NCBI GenBank assembly: GCA_034687125.1
Contig: JAQGBZ010000619.1
Location: 1 to 26,233, forward strand
DNA length: 26,233 bases
Direction of reading: 5' to 3'
Origin: Neelides folsomi
Taxonomy: Eukaryota > Arthropoda > Collembola > Neelipleona > Neelidae
Shown: positions 1-15,088 of the stretch, one piece after another
How the letters are laid out: each line of letters starts with the position of its first letter
Position numbering within the stretch: the stretch's first letter is position 1
Notes under the pieces: generated by a model
The model's input: the letters and a program-made list of their open reading frames with translations, nothing else
Database searches by the model: none
Told to the model about the DNA's origin: nothing
Program-made: the position numbers and the translations under genes

Positions 1-727
1 GTTAAAAATTCTTATGAAGTTGAAGGAGGAAAATTCACTTATGATTCAATCAATAAAATGGAATATTTGGACAGAGTCGTTTCAGGTATTTGGATAAAAT
101 AAAATAATTAAATATTTAGAAATATTTAAATACGAATAATTTTGTCAATACATTTAACTATTTAAGATATAATTTAATTAATAGAATCTTTAAGAAAACA
201 TCCCCCAGCATTCAGGACAGAACGAAGATGTGCCCAAGATTATCAAATTCCCGACACGAATTTGATAATTCCCAAAGGTACCAATGTGGCCTTTCCAATC
301 AGCGGTATTCATCAAGATCCTGAACATTGGCCAAATCCAACTAAATTTGACCCGGACCGATTCCTCCCAGAGGAAAAAGAAAAAAGGAGCCCTTATGCTT
401 ATTTACCTTTTGGACATGGGCCGAGGAATTGCATTGGTGAGAATCAAGTTAATTTAATTGACTAAAGTAGTAGAATCAACTTTGACTTATTGTAACTGCC
501 ATTGAAATTTAATAAATTTAAACTTAATAAAAATATTTTATTGACTTTTAGGAATGAGATTTGCATTAATGGAAGTCAAAACGGTGATTTCTAAAATTGT
601 TTTTAACTTTTCAATTGAGCCATGTGAAAAGACACCCATTCCCATTCAACATACACTTGCCAATGGAAGCACCAAACCGAGAAATGGACTCTTTTTGAAT
701 TACGTTCCAAGAACACTTAAAAAATAA
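1..727 (+). CDS. Cytochrome P450, 3' part only (cut by window start)
   Basis: Three exons are visible: 1-85, 185-436 and 552-727 (stop TAA), joined in phase 1 at both introns. They encode the C-terminal part of a microsomal P450, a haem mono-oxygenase normally anchored in the ER. Visible motifs are the K-helix ExxR (ESLR, with the E codon split by the first intron), the FDPDRF 'PERF' region, and the haem loop PFGHGPRNCIG with its Cys ligand, followed by the usual C-terminal GLFLNY strand. The next gene downstream has the same intron positions and identical 252-nt middle exon length, so these are tandem duplicates. The motif style suits the insect CYP3 clan (CYP6/CYP9-like). The N-terminal ~380 residues lie outside the window. 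No break is seen. Subfamily cannot be named. Confidence 0.93.
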
Positions 728-1793
728 AACAACGAATTTAATTAATGAAATTTTCATTTTTATTAATCTTTTATTTTAATAAAATTTAAATAATTTCAAA
801 TTGTGCAAAAAATTATTTAATATAATATGGATAACGCAATTAAAATAAGACGTTTTTATGGCACAGCACAGTACAAAAATATAGTTTCTTTTAAAATTAA
901 AAATAGATTTAGGTATATGATATAAATCTATTATTAATTTTAAATGATTTAAACCTATTTTTAATTTTAAGACAAACTATATGCTTTTGTGCCGATCCAT
1001 AAGCCTCAAGAAACTGCGTCTCACTTTCCAAATATTTAACTGTAAAAAAATCGAAACCAATTAATTAAGTTATCTAATACATAAATGGAATTGAACGTAT
1101 TAGTTGTTTTGTCTAATTACTTAACTTATTTTAATTGTTTTTGACACATCTTTCGTAATTCAATTCATTGAATTGCTTTTAATAATTGAACACAATTGGG
1201 ATGATGATAACTTTAATGTTAAATAATAAATAATTTTGCATAATACCTAATTATTGTAAATCATTTCATATCTTTATTTTTATACACGTTCAAGGATATT
1301 TTATTTGTCGAATCATCTTTTTTGCATGTTCTGTCGAGTAAAAAAGAGAAAAAGTAATTTGGCATTCAACTAACAACATAGGATGTTTTATGAAATGATC
1401 CTTGAAGTTTGAAGTGTTTGTTATTCCAAAGTGGAACCTGCAACTCGTGACTCATTTGTTCATATAATATTTATACAACAACACTTTCCTATTTTATATC
1501 TGATTTAATCACTCTTGATAGAAAATTTATCACTTTTATTTTTAATACCATTTACCACTCAATCTAATTTAAACCAATATTAAAATACTCCTACATATTG
1601 ATAAGCTGTATTTCAACATTAAAAATAATTTGTTATTTCTCACGAAATAATTTAATAATCTTATTTGATCCTTCATTTATATTTCGATATCCAAATATCA
1701 GTCATCACATATCTGCTACATAAAATCACTCTATTCTTCATATTAAATAAATTTAAATATTAGTTATTAGGATCATTATTCATCATCTTTAAG
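728..1793. other. Intergenic spacer between the two P450 genes
   Basis: AT-rich, about 1.07 kb, with no convincing coding sequence on either strand. It contains a foldback element (857-1001, listed separately) and presumably the promoter of the downstream P450, but I see no clear TATA box near the start codon. Confidence 0.6.
857..1001. repeat. Foldback / MITE-like inverted repeat
   Basis: The outer ends are imperfect inverted copies of about 50 bp: the left arm starts TATGGCACAGCACA and runs to AAAATTAAAAATAGATTTA near 911; the right arm, read in reverse complement, starts TATGGATCGGCACA and ends AAAATTAAAAATAGGTTTA. The arms flank a short loop. This is the shape of a small non-autonomous DNA element or a self-folding repeat. 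No target-site duplication is obvious. Confidence 0.5.
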
Positions 1794-3741
1794 ATGTTTC
1801 AGGAATTTTTACTATTCTTTGGATCTGGTTTATTTTTACTTTATTTGTTAAAATCATTTTTAACTGGAGGTAAAAGTAAATGGAAGGCCATGGGGTTTGA
1901 GGTCATCGAGACAAAATTCAACATAACTGATAGGCTTTTGCAAAAGATCTCCATGGAGGAAGTTGACCAAGATATTTATACACAAATTAAAGAGAAAAAT
2001 TTAGACCTTGGAGTTTTCGTAGATTTTCGTCAGGCTGTAGTTTTCATTTCAAACCCAGAGCTGATTAAAAAAATCGCCATTAAAGATTTCGATAGTTTTA
2101 CAGACCGGAGGAAAATTATGTCAAAAGCGGCGGATCCAATTTTAGAAAAAATGTTGTTCAATTCGAATGGGTCCGAATGGAAGGAAATGCGTGGGCTTTT
2201 AAGTCCAACGTTTACAACAGGTGAAAATAAAAAAAACTAATAAAAAATAAATTATTTTAATTAATTAGATTAATTACTAATATATTGTTAGTTATCTTAA
2301 TTCATAATTAGTAATATTGAACAGGAAAAATTCGCCGAATGTTTGACATCTTTAATTCTTGCGCCGTCGAAGTTGTAAAATATATCCAAAATGAGAATTC
2401 AGGTGAAATGATCGACACACCTGACATTATGGGAAGATGCACAATGGACGTTATCGCATCTGCCGCCTTCGGCGTAGAAGCAAATTCAATCAAAGACAAA
2501 AACTCTATTTTTTCTCAAATGGGGAAAAAGATGCAACGAACTTCCATTTTAACTTTTGTCAAAATCTTCTTCATTTTCACACTCCCCAAATTTCTATTAG
2601 AATTGTCGAGACTCTCATTCTTAGACACTGAGTCCAAAAACTTTTTCATTGAAGCCTTAATGAAAACCATCAAACAGAGAGAGGAAACAAAGGAACAGCG
2701 TGGAGATTTTCTCCAAATTATGATCGAAGCCAAAGAAGGGAAATTCGAAGAGAACAAAGATGAACTCAGCCAGTTTGAAAAAGAAGCTCAATTGACCACC
2801 AAAGGGAAATCGAACATAAAAGTTACGAATGACACGATCGTCGCCCAAGCTGTTTCTTTCCTCTTTGGCGGATTTGATACAACTGAGAGCTTGATGGATT
2901 TTGGTTTATATGAATTGGCTGTAAATCCTCAAATTCAAGAAAAGCTTGCGAAAGAAGTTAAGAAATCTTATCAGGCTGAAGGTGGGAAATTCACTTATGA
3001 ATCAATTAACAAAATGGACTACCTTGATAGATTCATTTCAGGTATTTGAAAATAATTTTATCAGAGATCCTTTGGTTCTGTTCTTAATTTTACGAATTTA
3101 CCAATTTTTAGAAACTTTAAGGAAACATTCACCGGCTTTCAGAACTGAACGTAAATGTACGGAAGATTACGAAGTTTCTGAAATGAATGTTGTAATTCCA
3201 AAGGGCACAGTTATTGCTTTCCCAATTTACGCTCTTCAAAATGATCCTCAATATTGGCCCAATCCGAGCAAATTCGATCCGGACAGATTCCTCCCCGAAG
3301 AGAAGGAAAAAAGGCACCCTTATTCTTATTTGCCTTTTGGGCATGGACCGAGAAATTGTATTGGTAATACCTACATAAATCATTTTATTAAATAAACATT
3401 CCCTACTATACAATACAACATACATAATGTAGATATGTGTATAGTATATAATACACAGTACATATCTTAAATTATGGAATTTATTATATTTAATATAACG
3501 TTATCTAATTATTATTAACGCTTTGAATAGTAATAAAAGGGATTTTAATGAAATGAAAAATTGTAATTTAGGAATGCGGTTTGCTCTAATGGAAGCCAAA
3601 ACAGTTATAGCAGAAATCGTACGGAATTTTGTTATTGAGCCATGTGCTAAAACAGAAATTCCAATTCAACATAACGTCGGGAGCGGAGGAATTAAAGCCA
3701 AAAATGGTCTATTTTTGACCTATAAAAAAAGAACTAATTGA
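1794..3741 (+). CDS. Cytochrome P450, complete, clan-3-like
   Basis: Four exons: 1794-2220, 2325-3041, 3112-3363 and 3572-3741 (stop TGA); all three introns are phase 1 and the product is 521 aa, a normal microsomal P450 length. Residues 2-20 form the hydrophobic N-terminal ER anchor. The C-helix WxxxR is W129-R133, the I-helix oxygen-binding motif is FGGFDTT around 323-329, ExxR is E382-R385, FDPDRF is 436-441, and the haem loop PFGHGPRNCIG carries the Cys ligand at C464. Every catalytic landmark is present, so it should be an active mono-oxygenase of fatty acids, hormones or xenobiotics; the substrate cannot be inferred. It is the tandem partner of the partial P450 upstream and shares its exon structure and most of its C-terminal sequence. 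Confidence 0.96.
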
Positions 3742-5316
3742 TTTTGTCCAATACAAATTATTGGTTATTAAAGAAAATTATTAAACATTTAAGATTTGTG
3801 TAATTCATAATTAAAAATATTTGTAATTCAATAATTTCTACAACTCATCAAAATAATATTAAAATTAGTTACAAAAAATAATTGGCATTTGTTTGACCAA
3901 ATCAATCAAACTGCGACGTTGATTAAAAACTTAAATGCAATTGATAAAGTTTAATGCAAAACCTGAAAATGATTTGTTAAATGATATGTTTAGTAATTGA
4001 GAGTTTTCACAATAACGTTTTATGAAATCGTTGATTTTATCATCTATTGAAGATTTTATTATTGTCTCTCATTTTGTCGTAATGATACAATGAATTGTCA
4101 CGAGATTATTGCAAAGTAACTTATAATCACAAACAAATGTCAAATCACCATCAATTACATATTTCAAGAGGAACATTTGATGAAAACAATTAACATTGAA
4201 GAGATCTATTAAATAATTATTCAATTAATTGAGATATTAAGTGATATTACGTACAGTCATATTTAGATAAACACTATTAAAGGTAATATATTTATTTGAA
4301 CTTCAAAGTATATTGTAATTGTAACTGTAACGTAATAAGTAGTAGATTTATTTTAATACTGAAATCATGTAAGTCCTACAAAAGTACTTGAAATAAACGT
4401 TTCCTTCATTAAATATTAATTATACTGTCTGAATATAATTGAGTATAATTGTTATAATTGGCACATTCAATTACTAGATTGTACGATTGGTTTCATTGCA
4501 CAAATGCGCCGTTAATTCACTATTATTCACAAGTTGAGTACTTCAAGTTTCGTCAAATATTAGTAGATCTAATTATATTAAAATTAAATTTGATTCATAG
4601 TGTTATTGTTATTGATAAGGGATAATGCATATTTGATCTGTACATATAACTTCTCATCTCAGATCTGATAAATATTTATTTGTTTTTAATATATTCTTAA
4701 TTGAATCAAAGGATATTTTAAATCTAATTTTCTCATATATCAATTTCCTAATCTTCACAACTAACTTTAAAGGTTTCTCTTTAGGTACAATGGTTTCAAA
4801 GGTTTCAGCCAGATCCAGTGATTTTAGTTTCAAATTTCTGTTACTTAATTCACGTTCTACAGATATATGGTTTTTAAAACTATTAAATTTATCTAATTTC
4901 TCTAAATTAATAAATTGATTGTTCTAATATCTTCATCATTAATCAACCCTTTAACTTTACGAACATATCGACATTATCAAAGTTAAAACGAAAACAAAAC
5001 AAAAGTTAAAACTCAACCAAACTAATGGTGATTTACCAAAAATTACACATTATTAACAAATGGGTCCTTAATACATTATGAGATTACAAACTACATTAAA
5101 TATGTAAGTAGTACTAACATTGAGTAATCAGTTTATGCTTCAATTGCACGATTTATATCATTGAATGACGTTTTGAAGAAACCCTTAATTGATGAACCAT
5201 TGAACATTCGAACTACGAACTTTGAGGTAAATTTGTTTCATGTCTTTCGTTTAATGACGAACTCCACTGACCTCCGTTGACTACTCACGTATATTTTGTT
5301 ATTCTAAGCGTTTGGT
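3742..5316. other. Intergenic spacer between P450 and malic enzyme
   Basis: About 1.6 kb of AT-rich DNA between the 3' ends of two convergent genes. I find no exon with motif support on either strand and no structured repeat. A P450 poly(A) signal of the ATTAAA type lies just downstream of its stop (around 3767). Confidence 0.6.
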
Positions 5317-10202
<4,886 letters not shown>

Positions 10203-11377
10203 TGGGCTTTGTGGCTTTTCCACGAAACTGAGAGGTCAAATCTATATGTGGATTTTGTTAAAGTAGGAGGCTTGGGATAAGTGTCTACATCAAATGAAAC
10301 ATTATTATTTTCCTACACTAGTTAAAACTATTATCCAACAATTTATAACTAAAAAATTAATGATAAATCAATAATAAATGGCCAATTAATATTTTAAACA
10401 CTTTTTGTAAAATATGAAAAACCAACAATTCTCTTCTGAAATTATAAAACACAAAATTATTTTTATTATAAAAATTTTAAATAAAAATTAACAATTAATT
10501 AATGTATGTATGTAAATCTTATTTTATTTAATGATATAAAAATGATTTTTTAGAATTTAATCTTTAAATGCTTTTTATTTGAAAGTGAATAAAAATGAAT
10601 TAAAAAGGTAAATGAATAAACGATATTTGTATTAAAGTTAATTCTTGATTATTTATTTCATTTCATAAAATATGTTAAAAAATCAAATTAAAAATTTATC
10701 AAAATCTGTAATAGCAAATTAAATATTTAAATGAAAGATAATGTTTTACCGATGAGAAGTGTGGTGAAAGCGGTGAAAGCAGCCACTTCAAGTTAAAGTT
10801 TTCTTTAAGTTAACTTCCTAACGTTAACAGCCAAGTGATTTAAACTTGGATGAAAATTGTGAATTGCGTCTCAGTGGGTTAATGTGGAAGTAGGCGAGGG
10901 CGGAATTCCTTTTACCCGCTTTTGTTCAATCGATCGACGACTCCTCGTCCCCATTCTCGTCCTACTTCCACAGACTTCCTTCTATACAAAATCTCTTCAC
11001 TATCATCATCCGCATCCTTATACATACTCATATACAGATCATCCGCCACGTATAATATATGTTCTAATATAATGATTATATCGGATTATACCAATACATA
11101 CCATATTTCTGTACGTATCAATGACACAGGTTTCTTATCCTATTCCTATTATACTATTATTATCTGAACAAAGGACTTCTACAAACAATCATAATACTCA
11201 TAACCTTCCATGCAGACTTGGTCTTTTGCTTAGGTATATGAAATGGTTAAATGCTTCTTTAAGGTGTTAATCCCGTAATGCTTTTCCAATGCCGTGTGAT
11301 AAAATACAATGTGTCGTGTGTAGTGTAAATAAATAATTTTAATCATGAGAATAAGAAAAATTTGCTAAGGAGGATTT
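10203..11377. other. Spacer upstream of malic enzyme, with possible untranslated exon
   Basis: No supported coding sequence. On the minus strand the segment near 10800-10750 ends in CATCG followed by a donor-like GTAAAA, and an acceptor-like CTCTCAG lies just upstream of the malic enzyme start codon, so a non-coding first exon here is plausible. GC content rises locally at 10880-10980, where an inverted repeat (10883-10897 with 10956-10972, TGTGGAAGTAGG / CCTACTTCCACA) is found. Short + strand ORFs here look random. Confidence 0.45.
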
Positions 11378-12346
11378 TCAAGGAGCGGGGCTAACTTTGA
11401 CGGCAGCTCTGGCACAAACTTCCATTGGTTCTGGAGCAATAACGCCGGAAAGTTCATTAACCAAAACGATTTCATTCTATGAAAATAATTAGGTAATGGA
11501 ATTATATATCTTTACAATTATAAATTAGCAATTAGGTATAGCAATTTGAATAGTTTAAAAATTAATTGTTAAATAATTTTATAGTTAATGCATAATAATT
11601 TTGACATAGAAATAAATAAACTCACATTGACAAATTGGCTTGAAACGGTGATGTCGTACTCGAAAGTGTACATGTTGCCGGGATTAATTTGTCCAGAAAG
11701 GATTTCGTTGAGGAGTGGGAATTCAACACCGCCCCAATCAGCCTTAACGACGAGTCTTACGGCAGCATGGGCGTATTCTTTTTCACAATAATAAAATTAA
11801 TTTATATTTTAATATTTAAAATAATAATAATAAAATTTTAATTATGGATAAAAATATTTTGTTTAAAGTTTATATTTGTAGTTTTTCTCTTTAATCTGTC
11901 ATTGTTCGTTTGTGTAAATGTAAAATGAATTTACTTGGAATGAAGTCGAATTGGATTTTGAGGGTTTCTGCAACAAAGACTTCGCATGGGACTCGCGTGC
12001 ACCTTGGAACTCGAACGGCAATAACTGCTCCTTCGGACGCTGTAAATAAATAAATAAAATTATATTAAGAATTAAATCTTCAAAAAATTAATAGATTCCA
12101 ATCATGCATGATCTCATCTCAATAATGGTAATGAAAAATAAATAGAATAAGTGAATGAACATTGTTGATTACACACCGGAACATTTTATTGACATGTATT
12201 ATTTTATTCCACTAAATATTGAAATATTTTGTAAAAAGTTGATTACGGCAAAAGATGACTCCTTCGACATTCTTAGCATTTTTGGTGCTAAGTGGTCCAG
12301 CGGCTGCGAGGGCGATGAGACCCAAAAGAGCGACAATCTTCAACAT
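11378..12346 (-). CDS. Secreted ML-domain (NPC2/MD-2-like) protein, copy 1
   Basis: Four exons: 12346-12247, 12039-11935, 11777-11626 and 11476-11378, giving 151 aa. Residues 1-16 (MLKIVALLGLIALAAA) are a clear signal peptide. The mature part has the ML lipid-recognition pattern: a first Cys at 33, the pair C47/C52 (PRCTRVPC), a central hydrophobic beta region, Asn-Pro-Gly-Asn-x-Tyr before the penultimate strands, and a last Cys at 140 (EVCARAAVKV). The family binds sterols or other lipids in a beta-sandwich pocket; arthropod members include secreted odorant/lipid carriers and mite group 2 allergens. The usual middle Cys pair is absent. A paralogue lies upstream in the same orientation. A TATTTAAA box lies at 12429-12436 on the minus strand. 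The acceptor of exon 3 (GTGAAAAAG) is weak, but it keeps phase. Confidence 0.87.
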
Positions 12347-13834
12347 TTTTATTTATTTATTTGAGAATATTTTTTAGTAAAAATTTAATTTAATTGGAGA
12401 TGAAGGACGATGAAAAGCTGGTTGGGTTTAAATAGGGAATTGCTATCAGATTAGGGATTTCTAACACTGGTCCGAACCTTGAGATTGTCATATCACCGCT
12501 GGACACCTGCAGAAAGAAGCAGGTGTAATGATTAATCATGGAGATTTCCTACACGGTTAATACGCAAGCTATTAATCCTCCTCTAAACTATGGAATTAGT
12601 TTAAATACAATGATTCCTATATTCAAAAATGTTAATCGCTTCTAAGTTTTTATTTACCCATAGCTAAAAAACGGATTTATAAAATTTTTGGGTTTTAGCT
12701 TAGCTATATATAAATAGTTTTTCTAATCAAAATCACGCCACCCGAATTCTTATTGGATAATACATTCTCAAGTGCAATTAAATGAAAAACAGATTAATAA
12801 AAAACCATGGTATATTAATGCATTAATTTTGTATTTCATTATCTTTCAATGAATCCACTTATTTTTTAGTCATTTCATTTAAATACGACATAATGTTAAG
12901 TGTTTGTTTGCTGATTTACAGGATGATTCGTTAACGTTTGAACAGATGATTTACTAAATAATTTTAATGTGCAAACCCTCCATGTTTTCTATTTAACATC
13001 CTCTATTCTTATTAATAAGCTAATGTAGTCTAATTTAAGACCTAATTTACACATATTTAGTCCTAATTTTACTAATTCTATTCCATATTGATGGAAAGAG
13101 AGAGAATTTCTGGAGTTTGGTCCTCTCAACTCTCCTTCGATCTCGATTTTATCTGGTTTGCTAATCCTTGGGTCTTTGTTGTTTTTATTAATCCAATTCA
13201 GTTCTTGATGTTATGTATTGTTCCAATTTACCAATCTAAACTGAGTTTTAAAGATTTTCACGGATATTTCTATTGCATTAAACTTTCCCGGAAAAATGCT
13301 TTTACCACACTTTCATTTTCCGGGTATATCCGTTGTAATTTTAAACAAAATTATATTTTGATTTTAACCATAAAAGATATATTAGCAAAGAAATATCGCT
13401 AATTGGAATATTAATGCTGATTTTAGCTATAAATTAATTAATAAATAGTGTTCAAACGTTAACAAATCATCCTGTATGTACAAATACCCTGAATGGCGAA
13501 AACACGCTATGATTATTTGATTATCGAATTCTAAATCCAATTAACATTTGTTAATGTTTTAAATTAATTTTATTTAAGCATTGGATTATGTATAAAACTA
13601 CTATACTGTAATATAATGTAGAATTGATAAATTATTATGGGCCAATTATTTTAATATTTCGGTACCATAATTGCATATGTGCAGAGTTAAATGCAACCTG
13701 AAAAGAATTATGCAAAGCATTATCGTATATGTGACATGTGGTCCTTGATTTAGTAGTACTAAATGAATTAAAATGTAAATGACTTCTTTTTGATAGCAAG
13801 AATATTATGTAATTGTTTATTGAACAAATTTAAT
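12347..13834. other. Spacer between the two ML-domain genes
   Basis: About 1.5 kb holding the promoter of copy 1 (TATA-like at 12429-12436), a short hairpin ACACCTGC/GCAGGTGT at about 12505-12530, and the 556-bp TA-flanked element. The 104-codon + strand ORF at 13088-13402 lies inside that element and has no recognisable domain. No host gene seen. Confidence 0.55.
12919..13474. mobile_element. Tc1/mariner-type non-autonomous element, 556 bp
   Basis: The ends are a 26-bp inverted repeat with one mismatch: left CAGGATGATTCGTTAACGTT and on through TGAACA, right (reverse complement) CAGGATGATTTGTTAACGTT and on through TGAACA. Both ends are flanked by TA (12917-12918 and 13475-13476), as expected for the Tc1/mariner superfamily. 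The interior has no transposase. It is intact as a structure and so probably a MITE family member rather than a random inverted repeat. Confidence 0.8.
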
Positions 13835-15023
13835 TTAAGAAACGATTTTGACTGAAGCCCTGGCGCAGCATTCCATGGTACTGCTCTGTGCCAAAACATT
13901 GACTTCCAAAAGAAGGGTCAACTAAAATAAAATTAAAAGGTTAAAATGATATAAAATGATATTTTAATATATAGAATTATATAATTAAATATGGAAATTA
14001 TCTTACTCCGAAGTGGAGATCTGGGACTTCTTCAATGATATATTCCATTCGGTAGTCATTTCCAGCTTCAACTGGGCTGGGAATGATTTCGTTGGTGAGT
14101 TCAATTGGGATTCCCAAGATTCTGGTGGTGACAATAAGGACCATGTGTGCGCTGGTCTCAGCTATAATCATAAATAAATGGTATTAGTCTTAAATATATC
14201 TGTCATTAGAATTTATTAAATAGACTCATTATCATAATTATTTTTGATTGTATTCAATGTGTATATATTGGTATTATTAGTACAGGTAGGCCATAAGTTG
14301 CTTTCTTTTTTATACGATTGTTTACTTAAAAAAGAAAGAAACTTGTGGCCCAACCCGTATAAGAATAACTTCCAGTTTAATTATTTGATACACTTACATG
14401 GTCGGAAATCGGCGTGCAAAACAACTCGTGATCCAATTTTGATTTCGCATGGCTGCTTGGTGCATCCTATTTAAAGCATTTAATAAATTGGTTAATTACT
14501 TAAAAACACGAACTTATCATTTCCATTCAACAATTGTGTGTAATTTATTAATTGATAAATAAGTTAATAATTTAAATTTACCGGTGCTGAGGATAACTCG
14601 GTAAACATGTCCGGCCATATCTAAAAATAATAAAAATACTCATTTAATTTATTACACACATTAGGTATATTGTTCATACTCTTTTAAGGAAGTTTCTAAT
14701 TTATCAAAATTCAAAATAAATGAGATTGAAAATCAGTATAAATTAGTAAATTAGACATTTACATTCTATAATTTTTACGAAAATGCTTTTATGATTTTCA
14801 CCTTTTTCTTATGGAGGCAATTAATTATAATTACCATTAAATTGATGTGTCTATGATATATTTTTTTTAAATTAACTACTACATATTTTAATTAATATGA
14901 AATAAAAAACTCACTGCAGTATTCGATATCTTCGATTTCTAAAGGTTTGATTTCCTTAACATGGTGAGTTGACTTTGCAGCAGCAAAAGCCACGAGAAGA
15001 GCGAAAACGACGGCACGGATCAT
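13835..15023 (-). CDS. Secreted ML-domain (NPC2/MD-2-like) protein, copy 2
   Basis: Five exons: 15023-14915, 14620-14582, 14466-14398, 14161-14007 and 13921-13835, giving 152 aa. Residues 1-16 (MIRAVVFALLVAFAAA) form the signal peptide. The ML pattern is C36, then C51/C56 (GCTKQPC), a long beta region, and ECCARASVKI at 141-150, which matches VCARAAVKV in copy 1. The region LGIPIELTNEI aligns with VEFPLLNEI in copy 1. Like copy 1 it lacks the middle Cys pair, and it has an additional adjacent Cys (C142-C143). It has one more intron than copy 1 because the segment between the first and second Cys is split. Probably an extracellular lipid or small-hydrophobe carrier; ligand unknown. Confidence 0.86.
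14283..14357. mobile_element. Very short mariner-like MITE (75 bp)
   Basis: Two ~30-bp arms form an inverted repeat: left CAGGTAGGCCATAAGTTGCT, right (reverse complement) CGGGTTGGGCCACAAGTTTC, both continuing into TTTCTTTTTT. TA dinucleotides flank both ends (14281-14282 and 14358-14359). The start resembles mariner termini (CAGGGTGGGCCA-type). It lies in the intron between exons three and four of ML copy 2. Confidence 0.65.
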
Positions 15024-15080
15024 TTTAAGGCTTGTCGGAAGTTTTAAAACCAAAGACAAAAATGGTTGAAAAATTTTCCG

Positions 15081-15088
15081 TTTTTATA
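15081..15088 (-). promoter_or_regulatory. TATA box of ML copy 2
   Basis: On the minus strand the sequence is GGTATAAAAACGG, about 60 bases upstream of the start codon of ML copy 2: a good TATA match at a suitable distance for a short 5' UTR. Confidence 0.6.

Noticed and set aside
3129..3425. Minus-strand ORF over the P450 haem exon
   Set aside because: Antisense shadow of a strongly supported P450 exon.
10884..11167. Overlapping + strand ORFs upstream of the malic enzyme gene
   Set aside because: Low-complexity Ser/Tyr/His/Pro-rich reading of TA-rich microsatellite-like DNA in two frames; no domain, no splice partner.
13088..13402. 104-codon + strand ORF
   Set aside because: Lies inside a TA-flanked MITE, is Ile/Phe-rich with no DDE motif or other domain, and is compatible with chance in AT-rich DNA.
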